This document shows positions 40,848 to 49,560 of a stretch of 64,000 bases of DNA, piece by piece; positions within the stretch are counted from its first letter, which is position 1, and each line of letters starts with the position of its first letter. The notes under the pieces were generated by a model. That model was not told the origin of the DNA. It did no database searches and worked only from the letters and a program-made list of their open reading frames with translations. Where the stretch lies: assembly GCF_036203305.1 (NCBI RefSeq), contig NZ_CP108131.1, forward strand, positions 2,790,001 through 2,854,000, in the 5' to 3' direction. Source of the DNA: Streptomyces sp. NBC_00190 (lineage in GTDB: Bacteria; Actinomycetota; Actinomycetes; Streptomycetales; Streptomycetaceae). A program made the position numbers and the translations under genes.

Positions 40848-42122
40848 GTGGTCGACGCACACCGGACATTCGTCATCGTCGGCGCGGGGCTGGCCGGGGC
40901 AAAAGCGGCCGAAACGCTGCGTTCCGAGGGGTTCACGGGGCGGGTGATCCTGATCGGCGACGAGCGCGACCATCCCTACGAACGGCCCCCGCTGTCGAAG
41001 GGGTACCTGATGGGCAAGGACGACCGCGACAGCGTCTTCGTCCACGAGCCGTCCTGGTACGCGGCGTCCGATGTCGAGCTGCACCTCGGCCAGCCCGCGG
41101 TCCACCTGGACCGGGACGCCAAGAGGGTGGTCCTGGTCGACGGCACGGCGCTGCCCTACGACAAGCTGCTGCTGGCCACCGGCGCCGAGCCGCGCCGCCT
41201 GGACATCCCGGGCACGGGCCTGGCCGGGGTGCACCACCTGCGCCGGCTCGCGCACGCCGAGCGGCTGCGGGGCGTCCTGGCCTCCCTGGGCCGGGACAAC
41301 GGCCACCTGCTGATCGCGGGCGCCGGGTGGATCGGCCTGGAGGTCGCCGCCGCGGCCCGCGGGTACGGCGCGGAGGTCACCGTCGTCGAGCCGGAGGCCA
41401 CGCCGCTGCACGCGGTGCTCGGCCCGGAGATCGGCCGGCTCTTCGGGGACCTGCACGCCGAGCACGGGGTGCGGTTCCACTTCGGGGCCAGGCTGACCGA
41501 GATCGTGGGCCACGACGGCATGGTGCTGGCCGCCCGTACGGACGACGGGGAGGAGCACCCGGCGCACGCGGTGCTCGCCGCGATCGGGGCCGCGCCGCGG
41601 ACGGCGCTCGCCGAGACCTCCGGGCTGACCCTGGTGGACCGGGAACACGGCGGCGGGATCGCCGTGGACGCGTCGCTGCGCACCTCCGATCCGGACGTCT
41701 TCGCGGTCGGGGACGTGGCGGCCGCCCACCACCCGGTGCTCGGGACCCGGCTGCGGGTCGAGCACTGGGCCAACGCGCTCAACGGCGGTCCGGCCGCCGC
41801 GCGGGCGATGCTGGGGCAGGAGGTCAGTTACGACCGGGTGCCGTACTTCTTCTCCGACCAGTACGACGTGGGCCTGGAGTACTCGGGGTACGCGCCGCCG
41901 GGCGGCTACGACCAGGTGCTGATCCGCGGGGACGTGGTGAAGCGGGAGTTCATCGCCTTCTGGCTCTCCGAGGGCCGGGTACTGGCCGGTATGAACGTCA
42001 ATGTGTGGGATGTCACCGAGCAGATCCAGGCCCTGATCAGGTCGAAGGCGCCCGTGGACCGCGAGGCACTGGCCGACCCCTCGGTTCCGCTCGCGTCGCT
42101 GATCAAGGCGGAGGGGGCCTGA
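40848..42122 (+). CDS. FAD-dependent NAD(P)H oxidoreductase (ferredoxin reductase type)
   Basis: The 424-residue protein has two dinucleotide folds: FAD-binding VIVGAGLAGAKAAETLR at the N-terminus and NAD-binding LLIAGAGWIGLEVAAAARGYG near residue 155, plus the second FAD motif SDPDVFAVGDVAAAHHP. A C-terminal reductase domain of about 85 residues (YFFSDQYDVGLEYSG, MNVNVWDVTEQIQ) identifies the ferredoxin/rubredoxin-NAD reductase class. The GTG at 40848 follows AGGAGG (40836-40841) with good spacing; starts further upstream would ignore it. It may serve a monooxygenase or nitrate assimilation; the partner is not obvious. Confidence 0.85.
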   Translation: MVDAHRTFVIVGAGLAGAKAAETLRSEGFTGRVILIGDERDHPYERPPLSKGYLMGKDDRDSVFVHEPSWYAASDVELHLGQPAVHLDRDAKRVVLVDGTALPYDKLLLATGAEPRRLDIPGTGLAGVHHLRRLAHAERLRGVLASLGRDNGHLLIAGAGWIGLEVAAAARGYGAEVTVVEPEATPLHAVLGPEIGRLFGDLHAEHGVRFHFGARLTEIVGHDGMVLAARTDDGEEHPAHAVLAAIGAAPRTALAETSGLTLVDREHGGGIAVDASLRTSDPDVFAVGDVAAAHHPVLGTRLRVEHWANALNGGPAAARAMLGQEVSYDRVPYFFSDQYDVGLEYSGYAPPGGYDQVLIRGDVVKREFIAFWLSEGRVLAGMNVNVWDVTEQIQALIRSKAPVDREALADPSVPLASLIKAEGA

Positions 42123-42156
42123 CGGGTTTGTCGGCGTCCGGCCGTAGACTTCACGC

Positions 42157-44070
42157 GTGGCAGGACGGATCAACGACGACGACGTGAAGGCGGTACGGGA
42201 CGCGGTCCCGATCGACGCCGTGGTCTCCGACTACCTCCAGCTGCGCAACGCGGGCGGCGGCAACCTCAAGGGCCTGTGCCCCTTCCACGACGAGAAGTCC
42301 CCGTCCTTCCAGGTCAGCCCCAGCAAGGGTCTCTACCACTGCTTCGGCTGCCAGGCGGGCGGGGACACCCTCGACTTCATCATGAAGATCGACCACCTCT
42401 CCTTCTCCGAGGCGGTCGAGCGCCTGGCCGGCCAGGCCGGCATCACCCTGCGGTACGAGGAGGGCGGCTACACCGCCGGCACCAGCGGCCGCGGTGAGCG
42501 CATCCGCCTGGTCGAGGCGCACAAGGCCGCCGCCCAGTTCTACGTCGACCAGCTGGACAGTCCCGAGGCGGAGATCGGCCGCAAGTTCCTGGCCGGGCGC
42601 GGCTTCGACCAGGCGGCCGCCACGCACTTCAGCGTGGGCTACAGCCCGGCCGGCTGGGACCACCTGACCCGCTTCCTGCGCGGCAAGGGCTTCAGCGACA
42701 AGGAGCTGATCACCTCCGGGCTCGCCCAGGACAGCCGGAGCGGCAAGCCCATCGACCGCTTCCGCGGCCGGCTGATGTGGCCCATCCGCGACATCAGCGG
42801 CGAGGTGGTGGGCTTCGGCGCGCGCAAGTTGCGCGACGACGACAACGGCCCCAAGTACCTGAACACGCCAGAGACCGCGATCTACAAGAAGTCCCAGGTG
42901 CTCTACGGCATCGACCTGGCGAAGAAGGAGATCGCGAAGACCTCGCGCGCCGTCGTGGTCGAGGGCTACACCGACGTGATGGCCTGCCATCTGGCCGGGG
43001 TCACCACCGCGATCGCGACCTGCGGCACGGCCTTCGGCGGGGATCACATCAAGATCCTCCGCCGGCTGCTGATGGACAACGCGACCGCCGAGGTGATCTT
43101 CACCTTCGACGGTGACGCGGCCGGGCAGAAGGCGGCGCTGCGGGCCTTCGAGGACGACCAGAAGTTCGCCGCCGAGACCTCGATCGCGATCACCCCGGGC
43201 GGCATGGACCCCTGCGACCTGCGCCTGGCGGAGGGGGACGCCGCCGTGTCCGGGCTGGTGGAGTCCCGCACTCCGCTCTTCGAGTTCGCGCTGCGGCACA
43301 TCGTCGCCCGGCACAACCTGGAGAACCCGGCGGGCCGGGCGGCCGCGCTGGACGAGGCCGCACCGGTCGTCGCCAACATCAAGAACATCGCGATCCAGCA
43401 CGAGTCCGCGGTCCAGCTCGCGGGCATGCTGGGGATCCGCGACGAGCAGTTCGTGGTCAAGCGCGTCGCGCAGCTGGCGCGCTGGGCCCGCGAGCGCGGC
43501 GGACAGGGCGAGGCCCGGCCGCAGCGGGGCGGCGCCCGCCCGTCGTACGAGGCCACCCCCGCGCCCGCCGCCCAGCAGACCGGCGGCGGCCCCGCCCTGA
43601 ACCTGCGCAGCCCGGCCCACCGCACCGAGCGCGAGCTGCTGAAGCTGGCCCTCCAGCGCCCGGCCCTGGTCTCCCCCGCCTTCGACGCGTACGGGATGGA
43701 CGAGTTCACCGCCCCGCCCTACGCGGCCGTGCGCCAGGCCATCCAGGACGCGGGCGGCGCCTCGCTCGGCACCGAGGACTACCTCGCCCGCGTGCGTGAC
43801 GCCGCCCCGAACGACACCGTCCGCGCGCTCGTCACGGAGCTGGCGGTCGAGGCCATCCACGCCAAGACGGTGGACGAGATCTACGCGGGGGTCCAGCTGG
43901 TCCAGGTGCGGCTGCGCGCCGTCGACCGCCGGGTCCACGAGATCCAGGGCACGCTGTCCCGGCTGGGCCCGCAGGCCCCGCCGGAGCAACTGGCCGCGGT
44001 CCAGGAGGAGCTGTGGGTGCTCCAGCAGTACGGCCAGCGGCTGCGCAACCGGGGCGCCGAGGGCCTGTAG
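42157..44070 (+). CDS. dnaG: DNA primase
   Basis: The 637-residue protein has the CHC2 zinc finger (Cys41, His44, Cys62, Cys65 in [12 protein letters not shown] and [10 protein letters not shown]), the catalytic core with [21 protein letters not shown], the TOPRIM motif [11 protein letters not shown] and [11 protein letters not shown], a low-complexity linker around residues 445-485, and a helical C-terminal helicase-binding domain. It makes RNA primers for replication. It starts with a GTG at 42157. Length and domain order are normal for actinobacteria. It follows the FAD reductase gene with a 34-base gap. Confidence 0.95.
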   Translation: MAGRINDDDVKAVRDAVPIDAVVSDYLQLRNAGGGNLKGLCPFHDEKSPSFQVSPSKGLYHCFGCQAGGDTLDFIMKIDHLSFSEAVERLAGQAGITLRYEEGGYTAGTSGRGERIRLVEAHKAAAQFYVDQLDSPEAEIGRKFLAGRGFDQAAATHFSVGYSPAGWDHLTRFLRGKGFSDKELITSGLAQDSRSGKPIDRFRGRLMWPIRDISGEVVGFGARKLRDDDNGPKYLNTPETAIYKKSQVLYGIDLAKKEIAKTSRAVVVEGYTDVMACHLAGVTTAIATCGTAFGGDHIKILRRLLMDNATAEVIFTFDGDAAGQKAALRAFEDDQKFAAETSIAITPGGMDPCDLRLAEGDAAVSGLVESRTPLFEFALRHIVARHNLENPAGRAAALDEAAPVVANIKNIAIQHESAVQLAGMLGIRDEQFVVKRVAQLARWARERGGQGEARPQRGGARPSYEATPAPAAQQTGGGPALNLRSPAHRTERELLKLALQRPALVSPAFDAYGMDEFTAPPYAAVRQAIQDAGGASLGTEDYLARVRDAAPNDTVRALVTELAVEAIHAKTVDEIYAGVQLVQVRLRAVDRRVHEIQGTLSRLGPQAPPEQLAAVQEELWVLQQYGQRLRNRGAEGL

Positions 44071-44105
44071 GCCGGCCGAGTGCCTGTAAGGCGGGCCACG
44101 GGTCG

Positions 44106-44567
44106 CTAGGACGACGGGCCCTGGATCCGCTTCAGCCAGTCGCCGCCCGGTATCCCGGTGCCGGACTCCCGCAGGTCGCGGGCGACCAGCGGGGACGCCA
44201 GGTAGACCCAGGCGAGCACCCGGGTTCCGTCGGGGCGCAGCGCCTCACGGGCGATCCGGTCGTAGACGTTCCCCGGGCGGCCCGGGCCTGCGTACTCCTC
44301 CAGCCGGTCCAGCGCGGCCAGCAGTTCCTCGTACGCGCCCGGCTCCGCGGTGACCAGCTCCCCGGCGACGGCCGAACCGGGGTCCTCGACCGCGAAGGGG
44401 TAGCCGGGACCGTCGTAGAGAGCCACGTCCGCAAGGGTGGCGGGCTCCTCCGAGAGGGTGCGGCCGCGCAGGAACAGGTCGTGGTTGACCTCGCCCGGGC
44501 GCAGGGTCCCGTATACGAAGAACGGGAGCGGAGCGGTCGGATCTTGTGGCCGAACGACCGATGTCAC
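44106..44567 (-). CDS. Gamma-glutamylcyclotransferase-family protein
   Basis: The 153-residue protein shows the GGCT-like fold: FFVYGTLRPGEVNHDLFLRG at residues 14-33, YDGPGYPFAVEDPGSAVAGELV, and the acidic LAALDRLEEYAG with the catalytic Glu/Asp region. Small proteins of this family act as gamma-glutamylamine cyclotransferases or are of unknown substrate. The GTG at 44567 has AGGGAGG five bases upstream and avoids an upstream Arg-rich shadow. It is convergent with dnaG and separated from it by 35 bases. Confidence 0.82.
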   Translation of the reverse strand: MTSVVRPQDPTAPLPFFVYGTLRPGEVNHDLFLRGRTLSEEPATLADVALYDGPGYPFAVEDPGSAVAGELVTAEPGAYEELLAALDRLEEYAGPGRPGNVYDRIAREALRPDGTRVLAWVYLASPLVARDLRESGTGIPGGDWLKRIQGPSS

Positions 44568-44840
44568 GGGGCCCTCCCTGGGGTGCGGCGGAATACTCCG
44601 CAGGTGGGACGAAGGTCCCGACTCGGCTGCGTACCCCCACCGTACGCACCGCTGTTGCACGACCTCCCGTCACCCGGACGGCGCGGGCGGCCCGAATGGC
44701 GGTGATAGCTGCTTGACCTGTGGAAACAACGTCACGGCGGAGCGTCCACAGGCGGACCTGACGGGACATCAGCAGGCGCACGGCGGGCGGGCCGGGTTAC
44801 CTCGGAACCACGACCCCGTGTCTCCAGGGAGAGTGTCCCC

Positions 44841-45383
44841 ATGCGCCGACGTACCGCCCACGCGCTGACCGCCGCCACGCTGACCTGCGCCGCTTTCGCC
44901 GGCCCGGTCGCCGGTGCGGTCGCCGCCGCGGATCTCGGCATGGGGAGCTTCGCGCCCGGCGACTTCGCCGCGCTGGAGGTGTGGCCCAAGTCCGCCGCTC
45001 CCGGCACCACGGTCACCGTGAACACCAGTGCCTGCGGGCACGGCAGCCACGCCGAGGGTGATGCCACCACGGTGGGCGGCGGCCGGTTCAAGCTGGCCCC
45101 CGGCACCCGCAAGGAGGTGGTAGTCGGGCAGTTCCAGGTCGCCCACGGCACCCGTCCCGGCAGCTACGGCATCGGGGTGACCTGCGCGAACGGCAAGTTC
45201 GCCACCGGCGACCTGGTCGTCACCGAACGCGGCCCGCAGGGCCACGTCCAGACCGGGGTGGGCGGTGGCACGACCACCGCCACCGACCCCGCCAAGATCG
45301 CGGCGGGAGCGGCAGTGCTGGCCGCGACCGCCGTCGGCGGTACCTGGCTCCTGCGTCGCCGGGCGAGCGGCACGCGGAGCTGA
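44841..45383 (+). CDS. Secreted membrane-anchored protein upstream of a class F sortase
   Basis: The 180-residue product has a signal peptide (MRRRTAHALTAATLTCAAFAGPVAGAVAAA), a mature domain with two Cys in NTSACGHGSHAEG and YGIGVTCANG that probably form a disulfide, and a C-terminal hydrophobic helix (AAGAAVLAATAVGGTWLL) followed by RRRASG. No LPxTG or LAxTG sorting motif is visible, so it may be membrane-anchored or cut at an unusual site. The next gene, 128 bases away, is a class F sortase; this pairing is common in Streptomyces. Function unknown, surface-located by inference. Confidence 0.78.
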   Translation: MRRRTAHALTAATLTCAAFAGPVAGAVAAADLGMGSFAPGDFAALEVWPKSAAPGTTVTVNTSACGHGSHAEGDATTVGGGRFKLAPGTRKEVVVGQFQVAHGTRPGSYGIGVTCANGKFATGDLVVTERGPQGHVQTGVGGGTTTATDPAKIAAGAAVLAATAVGGTWLLRRRASGTRS

Positions 45384-45510
45384 CGGACGCCCACCGCGGC
45401 TCCGGCCGCGGTCCGACCGGTACCGTCCCCCGTCGCCCGCCCCGCGAGGTCCCCCCGTCGCGGGGCCGGGCGACGGCCAGTCACCCCGAAACGGAAGCCG
45501 AGGGATACGG

Positions 45511-46272
45511 ATGGGTGGCGATTTCGGAGGAATCCGGGGCCGCGACCGGCAGCCCTGGCCGACGCCCGGCCCCAGGAACGACCCCAGGGCCCCCAGGGCC
45601 TGCGACCGCCCTGGACCGGGTACGGCCTCCCCTGGCCGATCCGGCCGATCCGGCCGCATCCTCACCGCCCGCCAAGGGGGCCTCGTGGCCATCGCCGCCT
45701 GTGTCGGCATCTGGCTCGTGACGAGCGGTTCCCGAGAGCCCGTCGGCCCGCCGCTGCCCTCCCCCGCCGAGGCCCTGACCGCCTCCACCGCCTGGGGTCC
45801 CGGTCTCGCGCCGCTGACCGGATCCCCGCCCACCCGGATCCGGATCCCCTCCATCCGGGTCGACGCCCCGTTGACCGGGCTCGGCCTGCAGCCGGGCGGC
45901 AGCCTCGAAGTGCCCCCGCCGGACCGGAGCGATCTGGCCGGCTGGTACCGCGACGGCACCACACCGGGCGCCGTCGGCACCGCCGTCATCGCCGGGCACG
46001 TGGACGACGCCGCCGGGCCGGGGGTCTTCTACCACCTGGGGGCGCTGCGCCGCGGGGCCGCCGTCGAGATCCCGCGCGCGGACGGCCGTACCGCCGTGTT
46101 CACGGTCCACGCGGTCGAGGTCTACGACGCCAAGGGCTTCCCCGACACCCGCGTCTACGGGCCTTCGGCGCGCGCCGAGCTGCGGGTGATCACCTGCGGC
46201 GGCGACTTCTCACCGCGCACCGGCTACCGCGGCAACGTGGTCGTCTTCGCCCACCTCACCGGGACGTACTAA
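45511..46272 (+). CDS. Class F sortase
   Basis: The 253-residue protein has a long Pro/Gly/Arg-rich cytoplasmic segment, one transmembrane helix (about residues 54-70, GGLVAIAACVGIWLVTSG) and a sortase domain: RIRIPSIRVDAPLTGLGL, AVIAGHVDDAAGPGVFYHLG with catalytic His, and ELRVITCGGDF with catalytic Cys, then FSPRTGYRGNVVVFAHL with the Arg. These are the His-Cys-Arg triad of sortases. It should transfer or cleave cell-wall-linked surface proteins. The ATG at 45511 follows AGGGA. Its stop codon TAA lies inside the left end of a MITE-like repeat. Confidence 0.85.
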   Translation: MGGDFGGIRGRDRQPWPTPGPRNDPRAPRACDRPGPGTASPGRSGRSGRILTARQGGLVAIAACVGIWLVTSGSREPVGPPLPSPAEALTASTAWGPGLAPLTGSPPTRIRIPSIRVDAPLTGLGLQPGGSLEVPPPDRSDLAGWYRDGTTPGAVGTAVIAGHVDDAAGPGVFYHLGALRRGAAVEIPRADGRTAVFTVHAVEVYDAKGFPDTRVYGPSARAELRVITCGGDFSPRTGYRGNVVVFAHLTGTY

Positions 46273-46470
46273 GCGGCCTCGGGAAGTGGGGTGCGTTTCC
46301 GCGTCGTCCGGTGCGGTGCATCGCAAGGCGGAGCAGTGCCCTTGTACTGGACGCACTCGGGCACTGCGACAACGCGGCGAGGTGCCGTGCCTGGGGGCAC
46401 CTCCCAGCGGTAGCCGGGGGAGCGGCACGGGGACGTGCCCTACGTCCCCGAGGCCGCTTAGCGGACGTAC
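46263..46470. repeat. MITE-like repeat with 15-bp terminal inverted repeats
   Basis: CTAAGCGGCCTCGGG at 46269-46283 and its exact complement CCCGAGGCCGCTTAG at 46447-46461 enclose about 160 bp. The 8-mer GGACGTAC occurs at 46262-46269 and 46463-46470, like a target duplication. The interior contains TGGGGGCACCTCCCAGCGGTA and CCGGGGGAG, a sequence I recall as a common interspersed repeat in Streptomyces intergenic DNA. It lies between two convergent genes and supplies the sortase stop codon. Confidence 0.55.
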
Positions 46471-46479
46471 CGGGGCGTG

Positions 46480-47262
46480 TCAGCCCCACTGCTCGAAGCC
46501 GAGCTTGATCACCAGCGCGCCCACCACCGTCAGCAGCACGCCGCGGACGAAGCCACTGCCCTTCTTGAGCGCCATGCCCGCGCCGATCATGGCGCCGGCC
46601 AGGTTGAACACCGCCATCAGCGCGGCCAGCTGCCACAGCACCATGCCCTGGTACGCGAACATCGCGAGCGCCCCGGCGTTCGTGCACACGTTGACGATCT
46701 TGGCGGTCGCGGAGGCGGTGACCAGGTCGAGGTGGAGCAGCGCGGTGAGCGCGAGCACCAGGAAGGTGCCCGTGCCCGGCCCGATGAGGCCGTCGTAGAA
46801 GCCGATGCCGAGCCCGCCGAGGCCGATCGTGAGCAGCACCCGCTGCCGGCTGACGGGCGAGGCGCTCGGGGCGGTGCCGAAGGCGGGCCGGAAGAGCACG
46901 AAGCCCGCGACGACCACGAGCACCGCCATGATCAGCGGGCGGAGCGCGTCCTTGCTGATGCCCCCGGCGAGCGCGGCGCCGCCCATCGAGCCGGCGAGCG
47001 CCGCGAGGCCGATGCGGACGGCGAGCTTCACGTTCACCGGGGCCTTGCGGAGGTAGGTCACGGCCGCGCCCGTGGTACCGACGATGGCGACGGCCTTGTT
47101 GGTACCGAGGACGGTGGCCGGGTGGGCGCTGGGCAGGCCGAGGAGCAGGGCGGGCAGGAGCAGCAGGCCGCCACCGCCCACGACCGCGTCGATCCAGCCC
47201 GCGGCGGCTGCGGCCACGCACAGCACGATGATCATGGTTGTCGATATGTCAGGCACGGTCAT
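46480..47262 (-). CDS. TSUP-family membrane transporter (TauE/SafE type)
   Basis: The 260-residue protein has eight or so hydrophobic segments and the TSUP repeats: GWIDAVVGGGGLLLLPALLL near the N-terminus and FYDGLIGPGTGTFLVLALTALL in the second half, both Gly-rich, with FVLF and VNVCTNAGALAMF. TSUP proteins move sulfite, sulfonates or related anions, and some relatives take part in nitrate or nitrite handling. The ATG at 47262 gives a normal membrane start; an upstream in-frame stretch is Arg-rich and not convincing. It ends beside the MITE-like repeat. Confidence 0.82.
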   Translation of the reverse strand: MTVPDISTTMIIVLCVAAAAAGWIDAVVGGGGLLLLPALLLGLPSAHPATVLGTNKAVAIVGTTGAAVTYLRKAPVNVKLAVRIGLAALAGSMGGAALAGGISKDALRPLIMAVLVVVAGFVLFRPAFGTAPSASPVSRQRVLLTIGLGGLGIGFYDGLIGPGTGTFLVLALTALLHLDLVTASATAKIVNVCTNAGALAMFAYQGMVLWQLAALMAVFNLAGAMIGAGMALKKGSGFVRGVLLTVVGALVIKLGFEQWG

Positions 47263-47293
47263 GACCCTATGGAGCAGTTGGCTGCATGAGCCA

Positions 47294-47548
47294 TCAATCC
47301 CCGGAAACTTGCGCAAAGGTTGAGCTTTGTCTGGCCGGCGCCCGGTCCGGGGCCTCCGGCGCCCGCGGGTCCACGACCGCCGTCAGCACGCTCGCGGCCA
47401 GCACACTGGCGATCCCCAGCCCGGCGCCCAGCCGCAGGGGGGAGGGTTTGCGGTGGCGAGCCGCGGCCCGGCGCGTGACGGCGGGCGCGGGTGCGGGTGC
47501 GGGTGCCGGTGCGGGCACGGACAGGGCGATGTGCAGCGGGTGACGCAC
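47294..47548 (-). CDS. Small Pro/Ala-rich single-pass protein
   Basis: The GTG at 47548 opens 84 codons with a Pro/Ala run (VPAPAPAPAPAPAV), a basic segment, one hydrophobic helix (LGAGLGIASVLAASVLTAVV) and a polar tail. A ribosome-like AGAGGA is about twelve bases upstream. The protein resembles small cell-surface-linked proteins but has no recognised family. It lies directly before the TSUP gene on the same strand, with a 31-base gap, so they may be co-transcribed. The low complexity makes a false call possible. Confidence 0.45.
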   Translation of the reverse strand: MRHPLHIALSVPAPAPAPAPAPAVTRRAAARHRKPSPLRLGAGLGIASVLAASVLTAVVDPRAPEAPDRAPARQSSTFAQVSGD

Positions 47549-47572
47549 GGCGGGGCGGGTCCTCTCGGAAGG

Positions 47573-48172
47573 TCAGAAGCTGAAGCACTCGGAATGGATG
47601 CGTCCGGCCGGCACCCCGGCCCGCAGCAGCGCGGCCCGGGCCGCCTCGGCCATGCCAGGCGGCCCGCACAGGTACACGTCGTGCTCGGCCAGGCCCGGCA
47701 CCAGCGCGGCCAATGCCTGCGGGGCGAGCGGATCGTAGGCGCCGCCGGAGGACCCGAGCAGGTAGTGCAGCCCGGCCTGCCGCTCGGCGGCGATCGCCTC
47801 CAGCTCGGAGCGCAGTACGAGGTGCTCCTCGGCCCCGGCCCGGTAGAGCAGGGTGATGTCCCCGGGGCCGCCGGGCAGCGTCTCGAACAGGGCCCGCATC
47901 GGCGTGATCCCGACCCCGCCCGCGATCAGCAGCACCTTGGGCCGCGTCCGGCGGGCGGCGGTGAGCGCCCCGAACGGCCCGGTGGCCAGGACCCGCGCGC
48001 CGGGGCGCAGTCGGCGGATCCGGCGGGAGTGGCCGCCGAGCCCCTTGACGGTGATGCGCAGGGTGTTCCCGCGGACCGGCGCGGACAGCGAGAACGGCAG
48101 GGCGGTGAGCAGGACCACCACCCCCGCCCCGCCCAGCATCCCGCCCCTGACCCGCACCGCCGCATCTCGCAT
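47573..48172 (-). pseudogene. Ferric-reductase/oxidoreductase remnant lacking the membrane domain
   Basis: Residues 26-199 are the FAD- and NAD-binding half of a ferric reductase-like enzyme: PFSLSAPVRGNTLRITVKG (FAD), VLATGPFGALTAARRT, LLIAGGVGITPMRAL (NAD motif), LYRAGAEEHLVLR and a final CGPPGM...SECFSF. The usual N-terminal heme-binding membrane domain of four or more helices is missing. The first 25 residues (ATG at 48172) look like the start of the first helix (MLGGAGVVVLLTAL) and then jump in-frame to PFSLSAP, so an internal deletion fused both ends. A soluble reductase with a new function is the alternative. Confidence 0.55.
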
Positions 48173-48329
48173 GCGGGCCACGCTAGGGGCCCGTACGGCG
48201 CCGGTGGTGATCCTTAAGTCGGCCTTGAGGAAAGCCTCACGGGCGCTTAACCCGGGTGCTGAGGTGGGCGTTCCCCCTGGGTAACAGCAGCGATCCGGCG
48301 GGGAAACAGCGGTCGCGCACGCTCGGGGC

Positions 48330-49559
48330 ATGACATCGGAGCAGCGTGTGGTGGTGATCGGCGGCGGCCTCGCGGGCCTGCGGCTCGCTGCGCGGCTGGG
48401 CGGGAGCGCGGAGGTGACCGTTCTCGGCGAGGAGTCGCACGTCCCGTACAACCGGGTACTGCTCGCCGAGGTGCTGGCGGGCCGGTACGCGCCGGAGGTG
48501 GCCGCCCTCCCGGCGCCCGGCCCGGCGCTGCGGCGGGGCGTCCGGGCGGTTCGCGTCGACCGGGCCGACCGCCTGGTGCACTGCGACGACGGCGCGGCGC
48601 TGGCGTACGACACCCTGGTACTGGCGACCGGGTCCAACCCGGTGCTCCCTCCGCTGCGCGGCCTGTTCGATCCCGGGGGGCGGGATCTGCCCGAAGGGGT
48701 CCACGCGTTCCGCACGATGGACGACTGCCTCGCCCTGTCGGCGGCCGTACGCCCCGGGGTGCGGGCGGTGGTGATCGGCGGGGGCCTGCTGGGCGTCTCG
48801 GCGGCCCGCGCGCTCGCCGCGCGGGGTGCGCAGGTGGTCCTGGCCCAGCAGGCGGAGCGCCTGATGGAGCGGCAGCTGGACGCGGGCGCCTCGGCCTTGC
48901 TGGACGCCCACCTGACCGGTCTCGGCGTGGAGATCCACACGGAGTGCCGGGTCCGCGGCCTGACCACGCAACCCGCGGCGTCGGCGCCGGGGCTGCGGAA
49001 GGTCACCGGGGTCGAGCTCGCCGACGGCTACCGGCTCGACGCCGACCTCGTCGTGCTCGCCTGCGGCGTCCGGCCCCGCACCGGCCTCGCCCAGGCCGCC
49101 GGCCTCGACGTCCTCACGGGCATCGTGGTCGACGGCCTGCTCCGCACCAGCGACCCCCGCATCCACGCCATCGGCGACTGCGCCGAGCACGCCGGCCGGG
49201 TGTACGGCCTGGCCGGCCCGGCGCTGGAGCAGGCCGACGCCCTCGCCGCCACCCTCACCGGCTCCCCCACGGAATACACCGGCACCCGCGCCCTGACCCG
49301 CCTCACCCTCGGCGGAGCCGACGCGCACTTCGACCTCGCCGCCTTCGGCGAACCGAACCCCCGCCCCGGCGACGACGTGGTCCGCCTCGCCGACGCCACC
49401 CGCCGGACCTACCGGACGGTCGTCGTCCGCGGCGACCGCCTCGTCGGCGGGGTGCTGCTCGGCGAGCTCTCCACCGTGGGCGCCCTCGCCCGCACCTGGG
49501 AGGGCGACGAATCACCGCACGACCTGTTCCACCTGCTCACCGACGACGGAGGCCACTGA
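48330..49559 (+). CDS. FAD-dependent NAD(P)H oxidoreductase of nitrate assimilation
   Basis: The 409-residue protein has FAD motif VVVIGGGLAGLRLAARLG, NAD motif VVIGGGLLGVSAARALAARG and the FAD ribityl motif SDPRIHAIGDCAEH, plus a C-terminal domain of about 90 residues. It closely resembles the N-terminal half of NirB and the NasB/NasC-type reductases, which pass electrons to assimilatory nitrate reductase. Its stop overlaps nothing, but NirB starts two bases later, so it is the first gene of a three-gene operon with nirB and nirD. It may supply NarB or NirB with reducing power. ATG at 48330. Confidence 0.83.
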   Translation: MTSEQRVVVIGGGLAGLRLAARLGGSAEVTVLGEESHVPYNRVLLAEVLAGRYAPEVAALPAPGPALRRGVRAVRVDRADRLVHCDDGAALAYDTLVLATGSNPVLPPLRGLFDPGGRDLPEGVHAFRTMDDCLALSAAVRPGVRAVVIGGGLLGVSAARALAARGAQVVLAQQAERLMERQLDAGASALLDAHLTGLGVEIHTECRVRGLTTQPAASAPGLRKVTGVELADGYRLDADLVVLACGVRPRTGLAQAAGLDVLTGIVVDGLLRTSDPRIHAIGDCAEHAGRVYGLAGPALEQADALAATLTGSPTEYTGTRALTRLTLGGADAHFDLAAFGEPNPRPGDDVVRLADATRRTYRTVVVRGDRLVGGVLLGELSTVGALARTWEGDESPHDLFHLLTDDGGH

Positions 49560-49560
49560 C

